Shown piece after piece: positions 1 to 10,070 of a DNA stretch of 64,000 bases. The position numbers and the translations under genes were made by a program. This stretch comes from Ryuthela nishihirai (lineage: Eukaryota > Arthropoda > Arachnida > Araneae > Heptathelidae): positions 64,243,817 through 64,307,816 of the forward strand of contig JAWZYU010000030.1 of the NCBI GenBank assembly GCA_038380435.1, in the 5' to 3' direction. The notes beneath the pieces were generated by a model, which was not told where the DNA came from, made no database searches, and saw only the letters and a list, made by a program, of their open reading frames with translations. The first letter of the stretch is position 1. Each line of letters opens with the position of its first letter.

Positions 1-237
1 GATGTGGCTAATCCAGATGAGTATCCAGAGCTTGGGCAAGTACAACATAAAGAAAACAAAACAGCAATTAAATATTCTAAAAGGAAACCAAAAGAAATCG
101 CCATTAATCATCATAAAGATTCTGTGAATTCAAGTATGAAAACAAATGTAAATCCCGAAGACAATTCTACGGAAAAGTCTAATATAGAGAAGTTGCTGCA
201 TTTATTTAAATATAGTGATGCACTTAAAACAAGCAAG
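1..237 (+). CDS. SECISBP2L: SECISBP2-like coding exon A (5' end outside window)
   Basis: Open in frame 1 from the first base to a donor AAG|GTAGGT at 237/238. The frame then runs on only about 45 bases to a stop. The encoded part starts with DVANPDEYPELG and is followed by a lysine-rich stretch (YSKRKPKEIA) and an acidic-polar linker ending KTSK. It is hydrophilic and probably disordered, as the N-terminal half of this family usually is. The phase-0 end matches the phase-0 start of the next exon. The GTG near base 4 is not a start: the exon clearly enters from upstream. An alternative donor four bases downstream would break the phase. Confidence 0.7.
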
Positions 238-412
238 GTAGGTAAAAGTGAAAACCCTATTAATGTATTAAAGTATATTTAACTGTTTAACCTGAAAACA
301 TTACAAGTGTACCTATCTGTAAAAAAAAAAACCTGAAAAACTTCAAAATCAATATATTTTGTTTATTTGATGAATTTAAAATGCTATTTGTAAATAAAAT
401 TATTAAAAAAAA

Positions 413-596
413 TTGGCCCAGTAGCCAAGTGATTAGCTTGCTTGACTGCAGATCAAGGTTATTTGGGTTTGAGCCCCAGGTATAGACATTTCATCTATAT
501 CTTTCTGTTGAGATCTCACCATATTAGATCATGTTTGTGGCACATTACACTAACAGGCTCTTGTTAGACCTCTTGCAAGAAGCTGGTTGAGGGGTA
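413..596 (+). repeat. tRNA-derived SINE, family 1 (copy 1)
   Basis: The copy has a pol III A-box-like GTAGCCAAGTGATTAGC, then a B-box-like GGTTTGAGCCCC. The family body follows: ...TTCTGTTGAGATCTC, CTCTTGTTAGACCTCTTGCAAG, then GGTTGAGGGGTATTATTATT. Six further copies share this layout and the ending GCAAGCAGCTGCTTGAGGGG. The copy is diverged and lies just upstream of the RTE element. Confidence 0.75.
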
Positions 597-1173
597 TTAT
601 TATTTATAAAAATGTAACTGTTGTAAGGTCTGTAAATGGTAGCTAGGTAGTCACTGGAAGGAGAGCTATGCACCAATCCCCTGTGATGATGCATAGAACC
701 GGCCAGGCTTAGCACCTAATGTCCGACCCCGCCTTCTCGTGGTGCAGACCGTTAGTAACTTTCAAAAGAGATACTCTCTTGTGGAAGTGAACGGAAGGGG
801 AGGGCTGCCAGATTAGTGTGGCCTACTGATCTGGACAACTATGGCTACTTTTCTTTTTTTTCTACCCTGCTGAGGAGTGGTCAACCACACAGGGTCCTGG
901 TGCTGACCATATAAACCTACTGGACTGGACAGATATATGGCTCTGAGCTTGATTATGGATCCTGATTTTGCTGCACTGGTGGGCTTCTGTGGAGGGAAAA
1001 CCTTCCGCTGTATTTTCTGTTTGTTTGTGTGTTGACAGCCCCAAGTGAATAGATTCACAGGATATGTTTATCAGCTAGTGGATAATCCTTAGCAGAAGTC
1101 ATCACAGGCACCTGAACTCTTTGCTTCTACTGGCATCGTCAAATTCTACATTGGAGGAAGTCTTCCAGTGTAG

Positions 1174-1770
1174 ATGGCTTCAGCCTTTAGTAGTGGGGGA
1201 ATGGGTCTTTGCCCCATGTCTGCGATTAGGGGGCTGTTTGATATTGTTGGCATTCCCTCTCTCAATAAACATAGTTTCCTTAAACATCCCACTAACCATT
1301 TTCTCTCCATAGGTAGTTTTAATGTGAGGACTCTGCACAGAGCTTTTTCTCTTGATGTCCTCACACAAGAATTCCACCGTTATAATTTAGATATTCTCGG
1401 CTTGCAAGAGACCAGATGGACAGATAAAGGTCAGATGCTTAAAAATAATCTTAAATTTATCTTTTCAGGGAGGGACGACAATAAGCATCACCAAGGCGTG
1501 GGTCTGCTTCTCAGCAGACACGCTAGCGATGCTCTTCTAGGATATGAGTGCATTAATGAAAGGTTTCTTACAGCAAAATTTCAGACAAGCGTTAAAGACT
1601 TGAATGTTATCTGCTGTTATGCCCCCACTGAGGATGCCGATGAGGATGAGAAGGATAGCTTTTATGAACAACTTCAGGATATTTTGAATTCTGTCAAGAA
1701 AGGAGATATTACCCTTGTTCTTGGTTCAATGCCAAAGTTGGTACTGACTCTGACCTTTGGGGAGGAGTAA
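1174..1770 (+). pseudogene. RTE endonuclease (EEP fold) portion, frameshifted
   Basis: The frame carries endonuclease/exonuclease/phosphatase motifs: FNVRTLHR, LGLQETRWTDKG (catalytic Glu), LLLSRHASDAL and VICCYAPTEDAD. The next expected motif is G-D-F-N. In the copy at 58861-61349 the equivalent bases keep GDFNAK; here 4 bp are missing at about 1723, giving LGSMPKLVL and a stop at 1768. The catalytic Asp is lost and the frame shifts into that of the following ORF. The ATG at 1174 is the family start judged by the protein at 60743 on the other strand (MTSAFSGGGTGLCP). The product would nick target DNA for retrotransposition. Confidence 0.85.
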
Positions 1771-1916
1771 TAGGCCCTTTTGGTATTGGTAGCTGCAATG
1801 GGCAACGTCTCCTACAGGTAAGTAAACTCAATGGATTCAGAATAACTAACACTTATTACAAACACCGCGACATACATAAGTACACATGGGTTTCACCTGA
1901 TGGGCTGCATAAGAAT

Positions 1917-4175
1917 ATGATTGATTACATATTAATTAACAGCAAATGGGCTAGTTCTGTTAGGAATACCAGGGCATATAGGGGAGCTGAAATTGGATTG
2001 GACCATTACCTTGTTAAAAGTGTGTTGCAACTTAAACTTAAAAAGTGTTGTGCTAGGGTTAAAAAATTTACTTTTAATACAGAAGCTCTGAAAGATCCAG
2101 TTATAGCCAAAGCTTACCATGATAGGTTACTTAGTCATTATGACAGTCATGGTTTGCTTACTACTGAAGTTGAGGAAGAATGGGGTCATTTTAAACAGGC
2201 TTTTTTGGACACTAACAGTACTCTTTTAGGAAAAAAGGAGCAGAAGAGACAGAATTATCTGAGTGATAAGGCACTTGAGCTTATTTCGGAAAGAAAGAAC
2301 TGCAGGAATGCCCTTAATCAATACCCTACTAGTCCTAATAGAAAGCATTACAGAGACCTTAATAAACTTGTAAAGGATCAGTTAGCTGCTGATAAGAATC
2401 TTTGGCTTGATGTTTTGGCTGACAAAGCCGAGGAAGCAGTTAGACAGCACAACAGCAGAGAGCTGTACCAGATAGTTAATGTTTTGTGTGGTAGAAAACG
2501 GACAGGCATACAAGGATTGAAGGATAAACAAGGTAAGGTTATAGAAGGGGAGGATTCTGTCATGGCTAGGTGGGCTGAGCATTTCAGTGATGTTCTAAAC
2601 AATGTAGTTAGTTCTACTCCCATTGTTTGCAATGATGATAGATGCATTGGTGGCTTTAATGTTGGCCCTATAACACAATCTGAAGTTATTTTGGCTGTTT
2701 CTAAACTTAAACTTCATAAATCCCCAGGGGTAGATGAAATTACTACGGAAATGCTTAAAGCTGGGAATGTTTCGGTTACCACTTGGATGACTGAAATTCT
2801 GAATATCTTTTATGATAAAGGCATGGTTCCTAAGGATTTTACCAGAGCTATTGTTATCCCTATTTTCAAAAAAGGTGATCGCAGTTCTTGTGATAACTAT
2901 AGGGGTATCAACCTACTCTCTGTTCCAGGTAAAGTTCTTTCCATGATTGTGCTTAATAGAATTAAGAATCTGATTGACAGTCAATTGCGTGATGAGCAAT
3001 GTGGATTCAGAAGTGGTAGGGGATGTGTGGATCAGATATTTTCACTTAGGCAGATTCTTGAGAAATGTTTAGAGTTTCAGAAACCTTTGGTTGCTAGCTT
3101 TGTTGATATCAAAAAGGCTTTCGACTCTGTTGATCGTCATAATTTGTGGTTGATTGTGAGATCATATGGTATACCAGACAAGTTAATTAACACTATGAAA
3201 GCTCTCTATAATAACACTGAGTTGTGTGTGAGAGTTGGTAAGTCTTGTAGCAATTGGTTTAGCATTACTTCTGGTGTTCGACAAGGGTGCATTTTGTCTC
3301 CTTTTCTCTTTAGCTTGGTTATTGATTATGTTATGCGAAATTCACTTCAAGGGAAAGATTTTGGCCTTAAATGGGCTGGAGATACGAAAATTTCTGATTT
3401 AGATTATGCTGATGATTTAGCCCTTTTGGCAAATGATGTTGATGAGATGAACTCTTCCATTCGAGCTGTTGATGAGACTGGTAGTAGAGTAGGTTTGGTT
3501 ATAAACAGAGAGAAAACTAAAGTGATGAAAATTGGTCAGGCAGGCTGTGATTCAGTTAATCTGAATGGTTGCAGTCTTGAGCAGGTGTCACAGTTTAATT
3601 ATCTTGGGAGCTATGTAACAGATAATGGTGATGTGCGGCATGAGATTAACAGACGAATAGGGATTGCTGCAGGGACTTTTAAGAACCTATGGAGAGTGTG
3701 GAGAAATAGGCGTATACACCTAAAGACTAAAATTAGACTGTATAATAGTTTGGCTCTTTCTAGGGTTAGTTATGGTAGTGAAACTTGGACACTTTGTAAA
3801 CAAGATAACAGGAAACTAGATGCTTTTGATTCCAGATGCTTACGCAGTATCTTGGGCATTAGGTGGTTCAACTTTGTAACTAATGATGAGATTAGGCAAA
3901 GGAGTCTGCAACCTCCTTTAAGCAGCATATTGTGCAGAGAGAGACTCCGTTGGTTTGGCCATGTTGCCCGTATGAATAATTATAGATTGGCGAATAGGGT
4001 TATGAACAGTGTGCCTAAAGGCCTCAGAAAGAAGGGGAGACCTAGGATGCGGTGGGCAGACAATGTCAAACAGGTCCTTGTTAGAATTGGTGTGCAGTGG
4101 CCAGATGCAGTAGATGTAGCTCAGGATAGACTTGTTTGGAGAACTAAATTGCACGGTCCGGTTGGACCTCCGTAG
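1917..4175 (+). CDS. RTE reverse transcriptase (open, but detached from its endonuclease)
   Basis: This 752-residue frame begins inside the endonuclease end (MIDYILIN, GLDHYLV) and contains all reverse transcriptase blocks. These are FKKGDRSSCDNYRGINLL, GFRSGRG, FVDIKKAFDSVD (motif A, near residue 395), GVRQGCILSPFLF (motif B), LDYADDLALLA (catalytic YADD, near residue 497) and FNYLGSYV. The C-terminal region is RLRWFGHVARM then KGRPRMRWADNV, usual for RTE-like proteins. In the ancestral element it was one protein with the upstream endonuclease; the shown ATG is an internal methionine. RNA-templated DNA synthesis at the nicked target is the family role. It sits in an intron, in sense with the host gene. 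Confidence 0.88.
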   Translation: MIDYILINSKWASSVRNTRAYRGAEIGLDHYLVKSVLQLKLKKCCARVKKFTFNTEALKDPVIAKAYHDRLLSHYDSHGLLTTEVEEEWGHFKQAFLDTNSTLLGKKEQKRQNYLSDKALELISERKNCRNALNQYPTSPNRKHYRDLNKLVKDQLAADKNLWLDVLADKAEEAVRQHNSRELYQIVNVLCGRKRTGIQGLKDKQGKVIEGEDSVMARWAEHFSDVLNNVVSSTPIVCNDDRCIGGFNVGPITQSEVILAVSKLKLHKSPGVDEITTEMLKAGNVSVTTWMTEILNIFYDKGMVPKDFTRAIVIPIFKKGDRSSCDNYRGINLLSVPGKVLSMIVLNRIKNLIDSQLRDEQCGFRSGRGCVDQIFSLRQILEKCLEFQKPLVASFVDIKKAFDSVDRHNLWLIVRSYGIPDKLINTMKALYNNTELCVRVGKSCSNWFSITSGVRQGCILSPFLFSLVIDYVMRNSLQGKDFGLKWAGDTKISDLDYADDLALLANDVDEMNSSIRAVDETGSRVGLVINREKTKVMKIGQAGCDSVNLNGCSLEQVSQFNYLGSYVTDNGDVRHEINRRIGIAAGTFKNLWRVWRNRRIHLKTKIRLYNSLALSRVSYGSETWTLCKQDNRKLDAFDSRCLRSILGIRWFNFVTNDEIRQRSLQPPLSSILCRERLRWFGHVARMNNYRLANRVMNSVPKGLRKKGRPRMRWADNVKQVLVRIGVQWPDAVDVAQDRLVWRTKLHGPVGPP

Positions 4176-4289
4176 CCCATGGCTGCTTGAGGATGATGAT
4201 GATGATGAACTGCTGTAACAACATTAGACATGAAAGTAAGATTCACAGTAAGATGTTTAAACTTAATACAGCCATTCCATCTCAAATCA

Positions 4290-7200
4290 TGCAGAGGGTC
4301 TAAGGTGACCCTTGCAGTCTATTGGAATGTCATCTGCATTTGATCAAAAAAAAAATGTTTTTTTATTGTGGCCATTTAAAAATTGCCTCAAAAAATAATG
4401 AGGCTAAAACTAAATGTGTTTTTTTTTTTAATATTTTAAAAATATTCAAACTTTTTTTATTTAAAAGAGCATGTCTGACACACATCTGAAAGTTATTTCA
4501 TTCTTATTGCTAATATGATATAAAAAAAATCTCCAAAATAAGATTAAAAAATGAATTTTTCTCAATTTCTTGTTTACATTACAGTTTAAATTCTGGTAAC
4601 ATTCTTAAACAAAATTATACTATTTGGTAGCTAATGCAGTCATTTCTGCTCAAAAAGTTACGCTTTAATATATTAAATATTAGTGGCAAAAAAATTCCCA
4701 AACATTGAGAAAACTTGAAAAAGTGGCATATTTTAAAAATCATTAGGGAAAAAATATCCAAAAAGTCTGAAACTTTCACAAATTAAAGACAAATCCTTGA
4801 CTTAAATAACTATAGAAAGAAACTTTTGATGTATTTCAGTTTAACATTTTTTTTTCCAGTCTTTGAATATTTTGATAGTTCGTTCATAGTTCTGCAGTGA
4901 TAAAAATGAAATTGATGTTAATATTCCTAATGTTTGAAAAGCTATTATTGAAGCTTTTTCATTTATTTTTTATTTAAAAGAACATTTCTGACATATACAT
5001 CTGAAAGTTATTTGGTTCTTTTATTGCTAATAGAAATTTATGAAAAATCACCAAAATAAGGTAAAAATTGAACTTTTCTCGATTACTTGTTCATGTTACA
5101 GTTCAAATTCTGGCAACACTTAAAAATATTATACTCTTCAGTAGGTAATGCAGTCATTTCTCCAAACAAAGTTGCAATTTAATGTATTAAATATTAGTGC
5201 TCCAAAAAATTGCAAACATTAAAAATATGGGAAAAACTTGAAAAAGTAGCAGATTTCAATAATCATTTCAAAAACTTGAATGTATTTCAGTTTAACATTT
5301 TTTTTCAGTCTTTGAATATTTCGGTAGTTCCTTCATAGTTTTCAAGTTATAAAAGTTAAACTGTTCTTAATATTACTAATGTTTAAAAAACTATTATTGA
5401 AACTTTTTCATTTATTTTTTATTTAAAAGAACATCGGACATACATCTGAAAGTTATTTAGTTCTTTTGTCGCTAATAAATAAAAAAAAATTAATAATCCC
5501 TCTAGCAGTTGCTTGCACAAAGATCTGATAAGAGCCTGTAAATTTATACACCATAGTAGAAGATCTGTGAGGATTGCAGGACCTCAGCAGAAAAATGACA
5601 CAAACATCCATGCCTTATCCGGGGCTTGAACCCAGGTCCTTTAAATGAGTAAGTTAAGAAAACTAACCACTTGGTCACAAAAAAATTATAAAAAAAACCC
5701 CCAAAATAAAGTTAAAAATTGAACTTTTCTTGATTTCTTGTTCACATTACAGTTCAAAATCTGATAACAGTAGTAGTTGCTATTTAAATGCAGAAAAATA
5801 TACAAACATTGAAAATAGGGAAAACTTAAAAAAAGAGCATATTTCAAAACACATCAAAAAGAATCTTAAAAAAGCTTAAACTTTTGCAAATTATAGACAA
5901 TATTGTGAGTTAAATAATTGTGGAAGGAAACTTTGACATATTGTAGTTTAATGATATGTTTCAGGCGTAGATAGTAGAGTTGCTTTTGATAACACACTAT
6001 ATATGTGTGTTTGACTTTTGATGGGAAATATATACAGTATAGATATTTATAATGTATGTATATGAGGTATTTTCCAAAAATTTTTAAATTATGGAGATAA
6101 AATAGAACTGGATGTGCTCATCTTCTAATGTTTACTATGACCTTCAAACAAGTTTCCTCAGTTGTGTATACACTGGTTTCAGAGATCTTTCCAGCTCCTG
6201 AAACAAGTTACGTCTGCTTTTCAGATGGTTTTTAGTCCTTGTGTTGCATTATCTTTAATTGAATGAAAAAGTTCAAACATGGGTGATGAGCCATTCAGTT
6301 CCATTTTATCTCTGTAGTCTAATAAATTTTGGGACACTCCTCATATGTACACTATATCTATTACCACAAATGATCCCTATCAAAAGACAAAAATGTGTGC
6401 ATCATATTCACCCCACCAAGAGAGCAGAAAAAAAATGCATGACTAATGATACTTTCGGGTCAAAGTGACACTGATCACAGGGTGTGCTAATTGTATTTAT
6501 CTACTGGATGATAACACGTTCAGATATTATGCAATATTCATAAACAGCAATTCTACCATCCATGCCTGAAAAACATATAAATGGACTTTCATCACCTCTA
6601 AAATAACAATTTGAATAGATATCAAGTCACAACCATTCATGTTATATAGTTAACCAAATGTCAGTTCTTAATTAATGGTTTAAATGGTGGTTAATGGTTA
6701 AAAGTTTAAATAGTTATATCAATTTTTTATTCTGTGATTTAAAAAAAAACTGCCACGCCATATTTTTTTCTACTACATCACTTTTGTTTTCTTCTACAAA
6801 TTGATCTTTTTTAATAATTCAGCTTTATAGACATTACAATTCTATGAAATCTTGTTAAATTATTATTTCTGCGAAGAAGAGTGAATCACAAATTCAATAT
6901 AACTTTTCATAGCAGAACATTTTCTTAAAATTCAATACCACTCCTTCATAATGCTGCAGTAAAAAAATGAAGTTATCAAAATATTCAAACACCAAAAGCA
7001 TATTGCTAAACAACAATGCATCATAGTTCCTTTAAGTTTTCCCATATATTTGATGTTTGCAAATTTTTTTGGAGCACTAATATTTAATATATCAAATTGC
7101 AAATTTGTGTGGAGAAATGACTGCATTACGTTCCGAAGTGTAAAATATTTTTAAGTGTTGCCAGAATTTGAACTGTAATACGAACTTGAAATCGAGAAAA

Positions 7201-7870
7201 GCTCAATTTTTAACCTTATTTTGGCAATTTTTCATAAATTTTCTATTAGCAATAAAAGAACCAAATAACTTTCAGATGTATATTTCAGATATGTTCTTTT
7301 AAATAAAAAATAAATGAAAAAGCTTCGATAATAGTTTTTTAAATATTGGAAATATTAACAACAGTTTCATTTTTATCACTGCAGGCCACTAATTAATATA
7401 TTTTTTATGGCCACTAATATTTAATATATTAAAGCTTAACTTTTTGAGCAGAGAGATGACTGCATTAGCTATCAAATAGTATAATTTTATTTAAGAGTGT
7501 TACCAGAATTTAAACTGTAATGTGAACAAGAAATGGAGAAAAATTTATTTTTTAACCTTATTTTGACAATTTTTTTTATATCATATTAGCAATAAAAGAA
7601 TGAAATAACTTTCAGATGTGTGTATCAGATATGTTCTTTTAAATAAAAAAAGTTTGAATAGATAGTTTTTAAAATATTAGGAAAACACATTTAGTTTTAG
7701 ACCCATTATTTTTTGAGGCCATTTTTAAGTGGCCATAATTTTTGAAAAAAAAATATTTTTTTGATTAAATGCAGATGCCATTCCAATGTTTTTACTAAGA
7801 GTAGTCTCAAATATATTTTTCCAATAGAATCTGCAAGGATTTGCCTGAGTTGAGAAGAAATGGCTCAATA
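4290..7870. repeat. Long imperfect inverted-repeat element, about 3.6 kb
   Basis: The left arm (about 4305-4740, extended by related units to about 5230) is repeated as the reverse complement at about 7380-7870 (extended inward to about 7050). Matching landmarks include CTTGCAG..TCTATTGGAA, CATCTGCATTTgATCAAAAA, GTGGCCA.TTaAAAA, ATTATTTTTTGAGGC, CATCTGAAAGTTATTT and CTAATGCAGTCATTTCTGC. Inside each arm a roughly 500-bp unit is itself repeated. There is no convincing coding potential. It looks like a non-autonomous, foldback-type DNA element. A SINE (5495-5680) interrupts the left side. Confidence 0.7.
5495..5680 (-). repeat. tRNA-derived SINE, family 1 (copy 2), inside the inverted-repeat element
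   Basis: On the - strand it reads the family order: TGGTTAG near 5660, B-box-like GGGTTCAAGCCCCGG, GGCATGGATGTTTGTGT, TTTTCTGCTGAGGTCCTG, and the closing GCAAGCAACTGCTAGAGGGA. It splits a repeat unit of the surrounding foldback element, so it is younger than that element. Confidence 0.8.
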
Positions 7871-8855
7871 GCTATCTAGCATTTCACATGTCTAAAACTT
7901 TTTACACATACTTTTAAGCTGTGTTTTATACATTTTCATTGAGGTTTAATTTCAATAAATATAATATAATTTAAATTTAAAAATAATCTAAAAAACATTA
8001 TAGCCTGAAGCTATATGTAATTATATGCGATCTTTTCTGCTTTTGAATAAAAGTACATTTTATAATTTGTACATACATCATTTGTATATTATGATATGTA
8101 GAATTATATTGTATTTTATAATTTGTATATAACTTTCTTTTTTGATTTAAATTGAATTTTAATCATCTAAAGCAAAAGTGAATTGAAATTAGGCAGTTTT
8201 TAATGTATAAATTATTGCTAAGATTCATCACTCCCCCATCCTTAATGTCCTTTTTCAGCTCATAAATAGTGTGTACTTTATATTTTGTTTGTTACAGCTT
8301 GGCCTTAGTTTCACTTGGGCAATGGATTTTCTCTCTACCAAATCTTGTCATACACACCATGAAATGACAGATGATCTTATCTCACACCATAATGACAATA
8401 GACTAAACAGCATGAAAATAAAACTACTTTATTCCCATACTCTAAAATGATTGGTCAAAATTTATCCATAAATATGACTATTTTTTGTATCTGCAATAGA
8501 TAGAAAACTGACACTTATAGCATATTATCATCTTCTAGTATGTTATAACCTTATTTTACTTCACAGTATTGTTGACACTGCCTAACACTGTGGCAATTAT
8601 TAGTGTAAAATACACGAAGAGGCATTTTAATTCAACACACATCTTTTTAACAATGTAAAATAAGAATTTGCAAAAAAATTGAAGTAAAAATTGAGTTACT
8701 TCACAGATAGAAAGAATTGTATTGATTCAAAACAAAAATTACTGAGTTGTAATTTAGTTTTATTAAAAAATAGTTTTTTTGTGCATCAGATTTATACTCA
8801 ATTGCTTAAAATTGCATAAGAGACAATAATTTTTTTCCCTTTTTTTACCTGGCAG
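7871..8855. other. AT-rich intron, no recognised feature
   Basis: There is no open frame of interest and no match to the repeat families found elsewhere in the window. It ends in the polypyrimidine tract and acceptor of exon B. Confidence 0.5.
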
Positions 8856-8991
8856 CCAGAATTAAGAGTTAAACAACTAAATAGGAAATGTTCAGAAGAA
8901 ATTACAAATAACGTGTCTTCAGATGCAAACAATATTTCTGAAGTTGAAACATTATTGGACAATGCTGCAAATTTCTTAGCAAATTTGAAAG
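8856..8991 (+). CDS. SECISBP2L: SECISBP2-like coding exon B
   Basis: A pyrimidine-rich tract and acceptor GGCAG precede 8856. The donor is AAAG|GTATGA at 8991/8992. The 136-nt exon enters in phase 0 and leaves in phase 1, encoding PELRVKQLNRKCSEEI through NAANFLANLK. It is polar and mildly acidic with no recognisable fold. The assignment rests on phase agreement with both neighbours and on both splice signals, since this part of the family is poorly conserved. Confidence 0.72.
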
Positions 8992-9487
8992 GTATGATAA
9001 TTGCTTTAAGCATAGTACTCTGACTGTAGTATACTAAAGATGTTATATTAAAATTTAAAAGATTACATCCTTTTTCTATACTATGTCTTCTTTAATTTGA
9101 AAGTGTTGTTGAACTTGATTCATTTGTTTTTATTAACTTTTTTTTACTAACAATTTGTTTAGTAACCAAAGCTGTACTAATACAAATAGGATTTGATTGT
9201 ATTACACAGTTTTTCGAGTGTAACATTTTTGCAGGATAGTGATACAGATATAGTAAAGGAGATAGCATATTTTGATCAAATAAACTAATGCTAATGAAAT
9301 CTGATATACCAACTGTTTTTTGTTGGGCAACATCATTTTAAAAAATAAGGAAATGAATACCTCAGCTTTGTATCTATTTGTCTGTTCATAAACATTCAAC
9401 TTTTTAGAGATAATTGAAAATTCTTTTCTGGTTGGACAAAAAGTGATGAAATATTATGATTCACATTTTCCAAAACTCGCAATTGCT

Positions 9488-9560
9488 TTAACCCTTCCAG
9501 GATTTAGCCTCAAAAACTGGTTTATATCCAGAGGACCAGCTATTTTTTACTATCTTCCTA
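9488..9560 (-). mobile_element. Truncated terminus of the piggyBac-like TTAA element
   Basis: TTAA at 9488-9491 is followed by CCCTTCCAGGATTTAGCC, then CTGGTTTatATCCAGAGGA. This matches, as reverse complement, the right end of the complete element at 10071-12514 (same TTAA-CCCTTCCAG start and the inner CATCCAGAGGA). No partner end is found, so this is a remnant. Confidence 0.6.
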
Positions 9561-9589
9561 TTGCTCTTCTCTTGTGATTTGTCAGTTTG

Positions 9590-10070
9590 TGTGCTTGTCA
9601 AAACAGTTGTTCCACTATAACTTTCAAATGCAATGGTCAAATTTAACAATTTATGTGTGAAATCAAAGCATATGTTGCTAAGAGTGTCATAGGCTGTAAA
9701 AAATTAACCCCCCCATGTCTTCTTTCCCTCTAAAAAAGGGAAAATATGAAAACAATTGTTCCTTAGTATCTCCAGAATCCAAGTGCTGAAAATGACAAGC
9801 TATGCATCAAATGAAAACGTGTGATGTGGGGAGTTCTATAGGCTTTATAAAATTGACCCCCCCATGCTTTTTTCCCCTAAAAAAGGGGGAACCTCCCCAT
9901 CATGTTTTCTTCCCTCCTAAAAAGGGGGAAATATCAAAATGATTGTTCTTCTATATCTCTGAAATGCATTGGCTGGAAATAACAAGTTATGCACCAAATG
10001 AAAGCTTGTGATACAAAGAGTGCCACAGGCTATAAAAATTGACCCCCCCCCCATGTTTCTTCTCCCTTAA
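9590..10070 (+). repeat. Tandem repeat array, units about 170-190 bp (left part)
   Basis: Units contain ..TTGTTCC/T near 9606, 9754 and 9941, a TGACAAGCTATGCA / AACAAGTTATGCA block, AAATGAAAgCTTGTGAT, a GGCTnTAAAAATTGACCCCCCC run and CCCTAAAAAAGGGGGAAATAT. The array continues after the insertion at 12515. C-runs and G-runs in the same unit could pair with each other. Confidence 0.75.

Larger units (their letters stand above)
629..4206 (+). mobile_element. RTE-type non-LTR retrotransposon, copy 1 (near full length)
   Basis: The element spans an untranslated 5' region (from about 629), an AP endonuclease-like region, a reverse transcriptase and a 3' end of GATGATGATGATGATGA. A short tandem repeat tail instead of poly(A) is typical of RTE-clade LINEs. 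The 5' boundary TCTGTAAATGGTAGCTAG is shared with the copy at 58861-61349. A 4-bp loss inside the endonuclease motif and a resulting frame break make it inactive. It has the longest reverse transcriptase frame in the window (752 codons). Confidence 0.85.

Noticed and set aside
9590..10070. CRISPR-like reading of the tandem array
   Set aside because: Units are about 170-190 bp, similar along their full length and without unique spacers.
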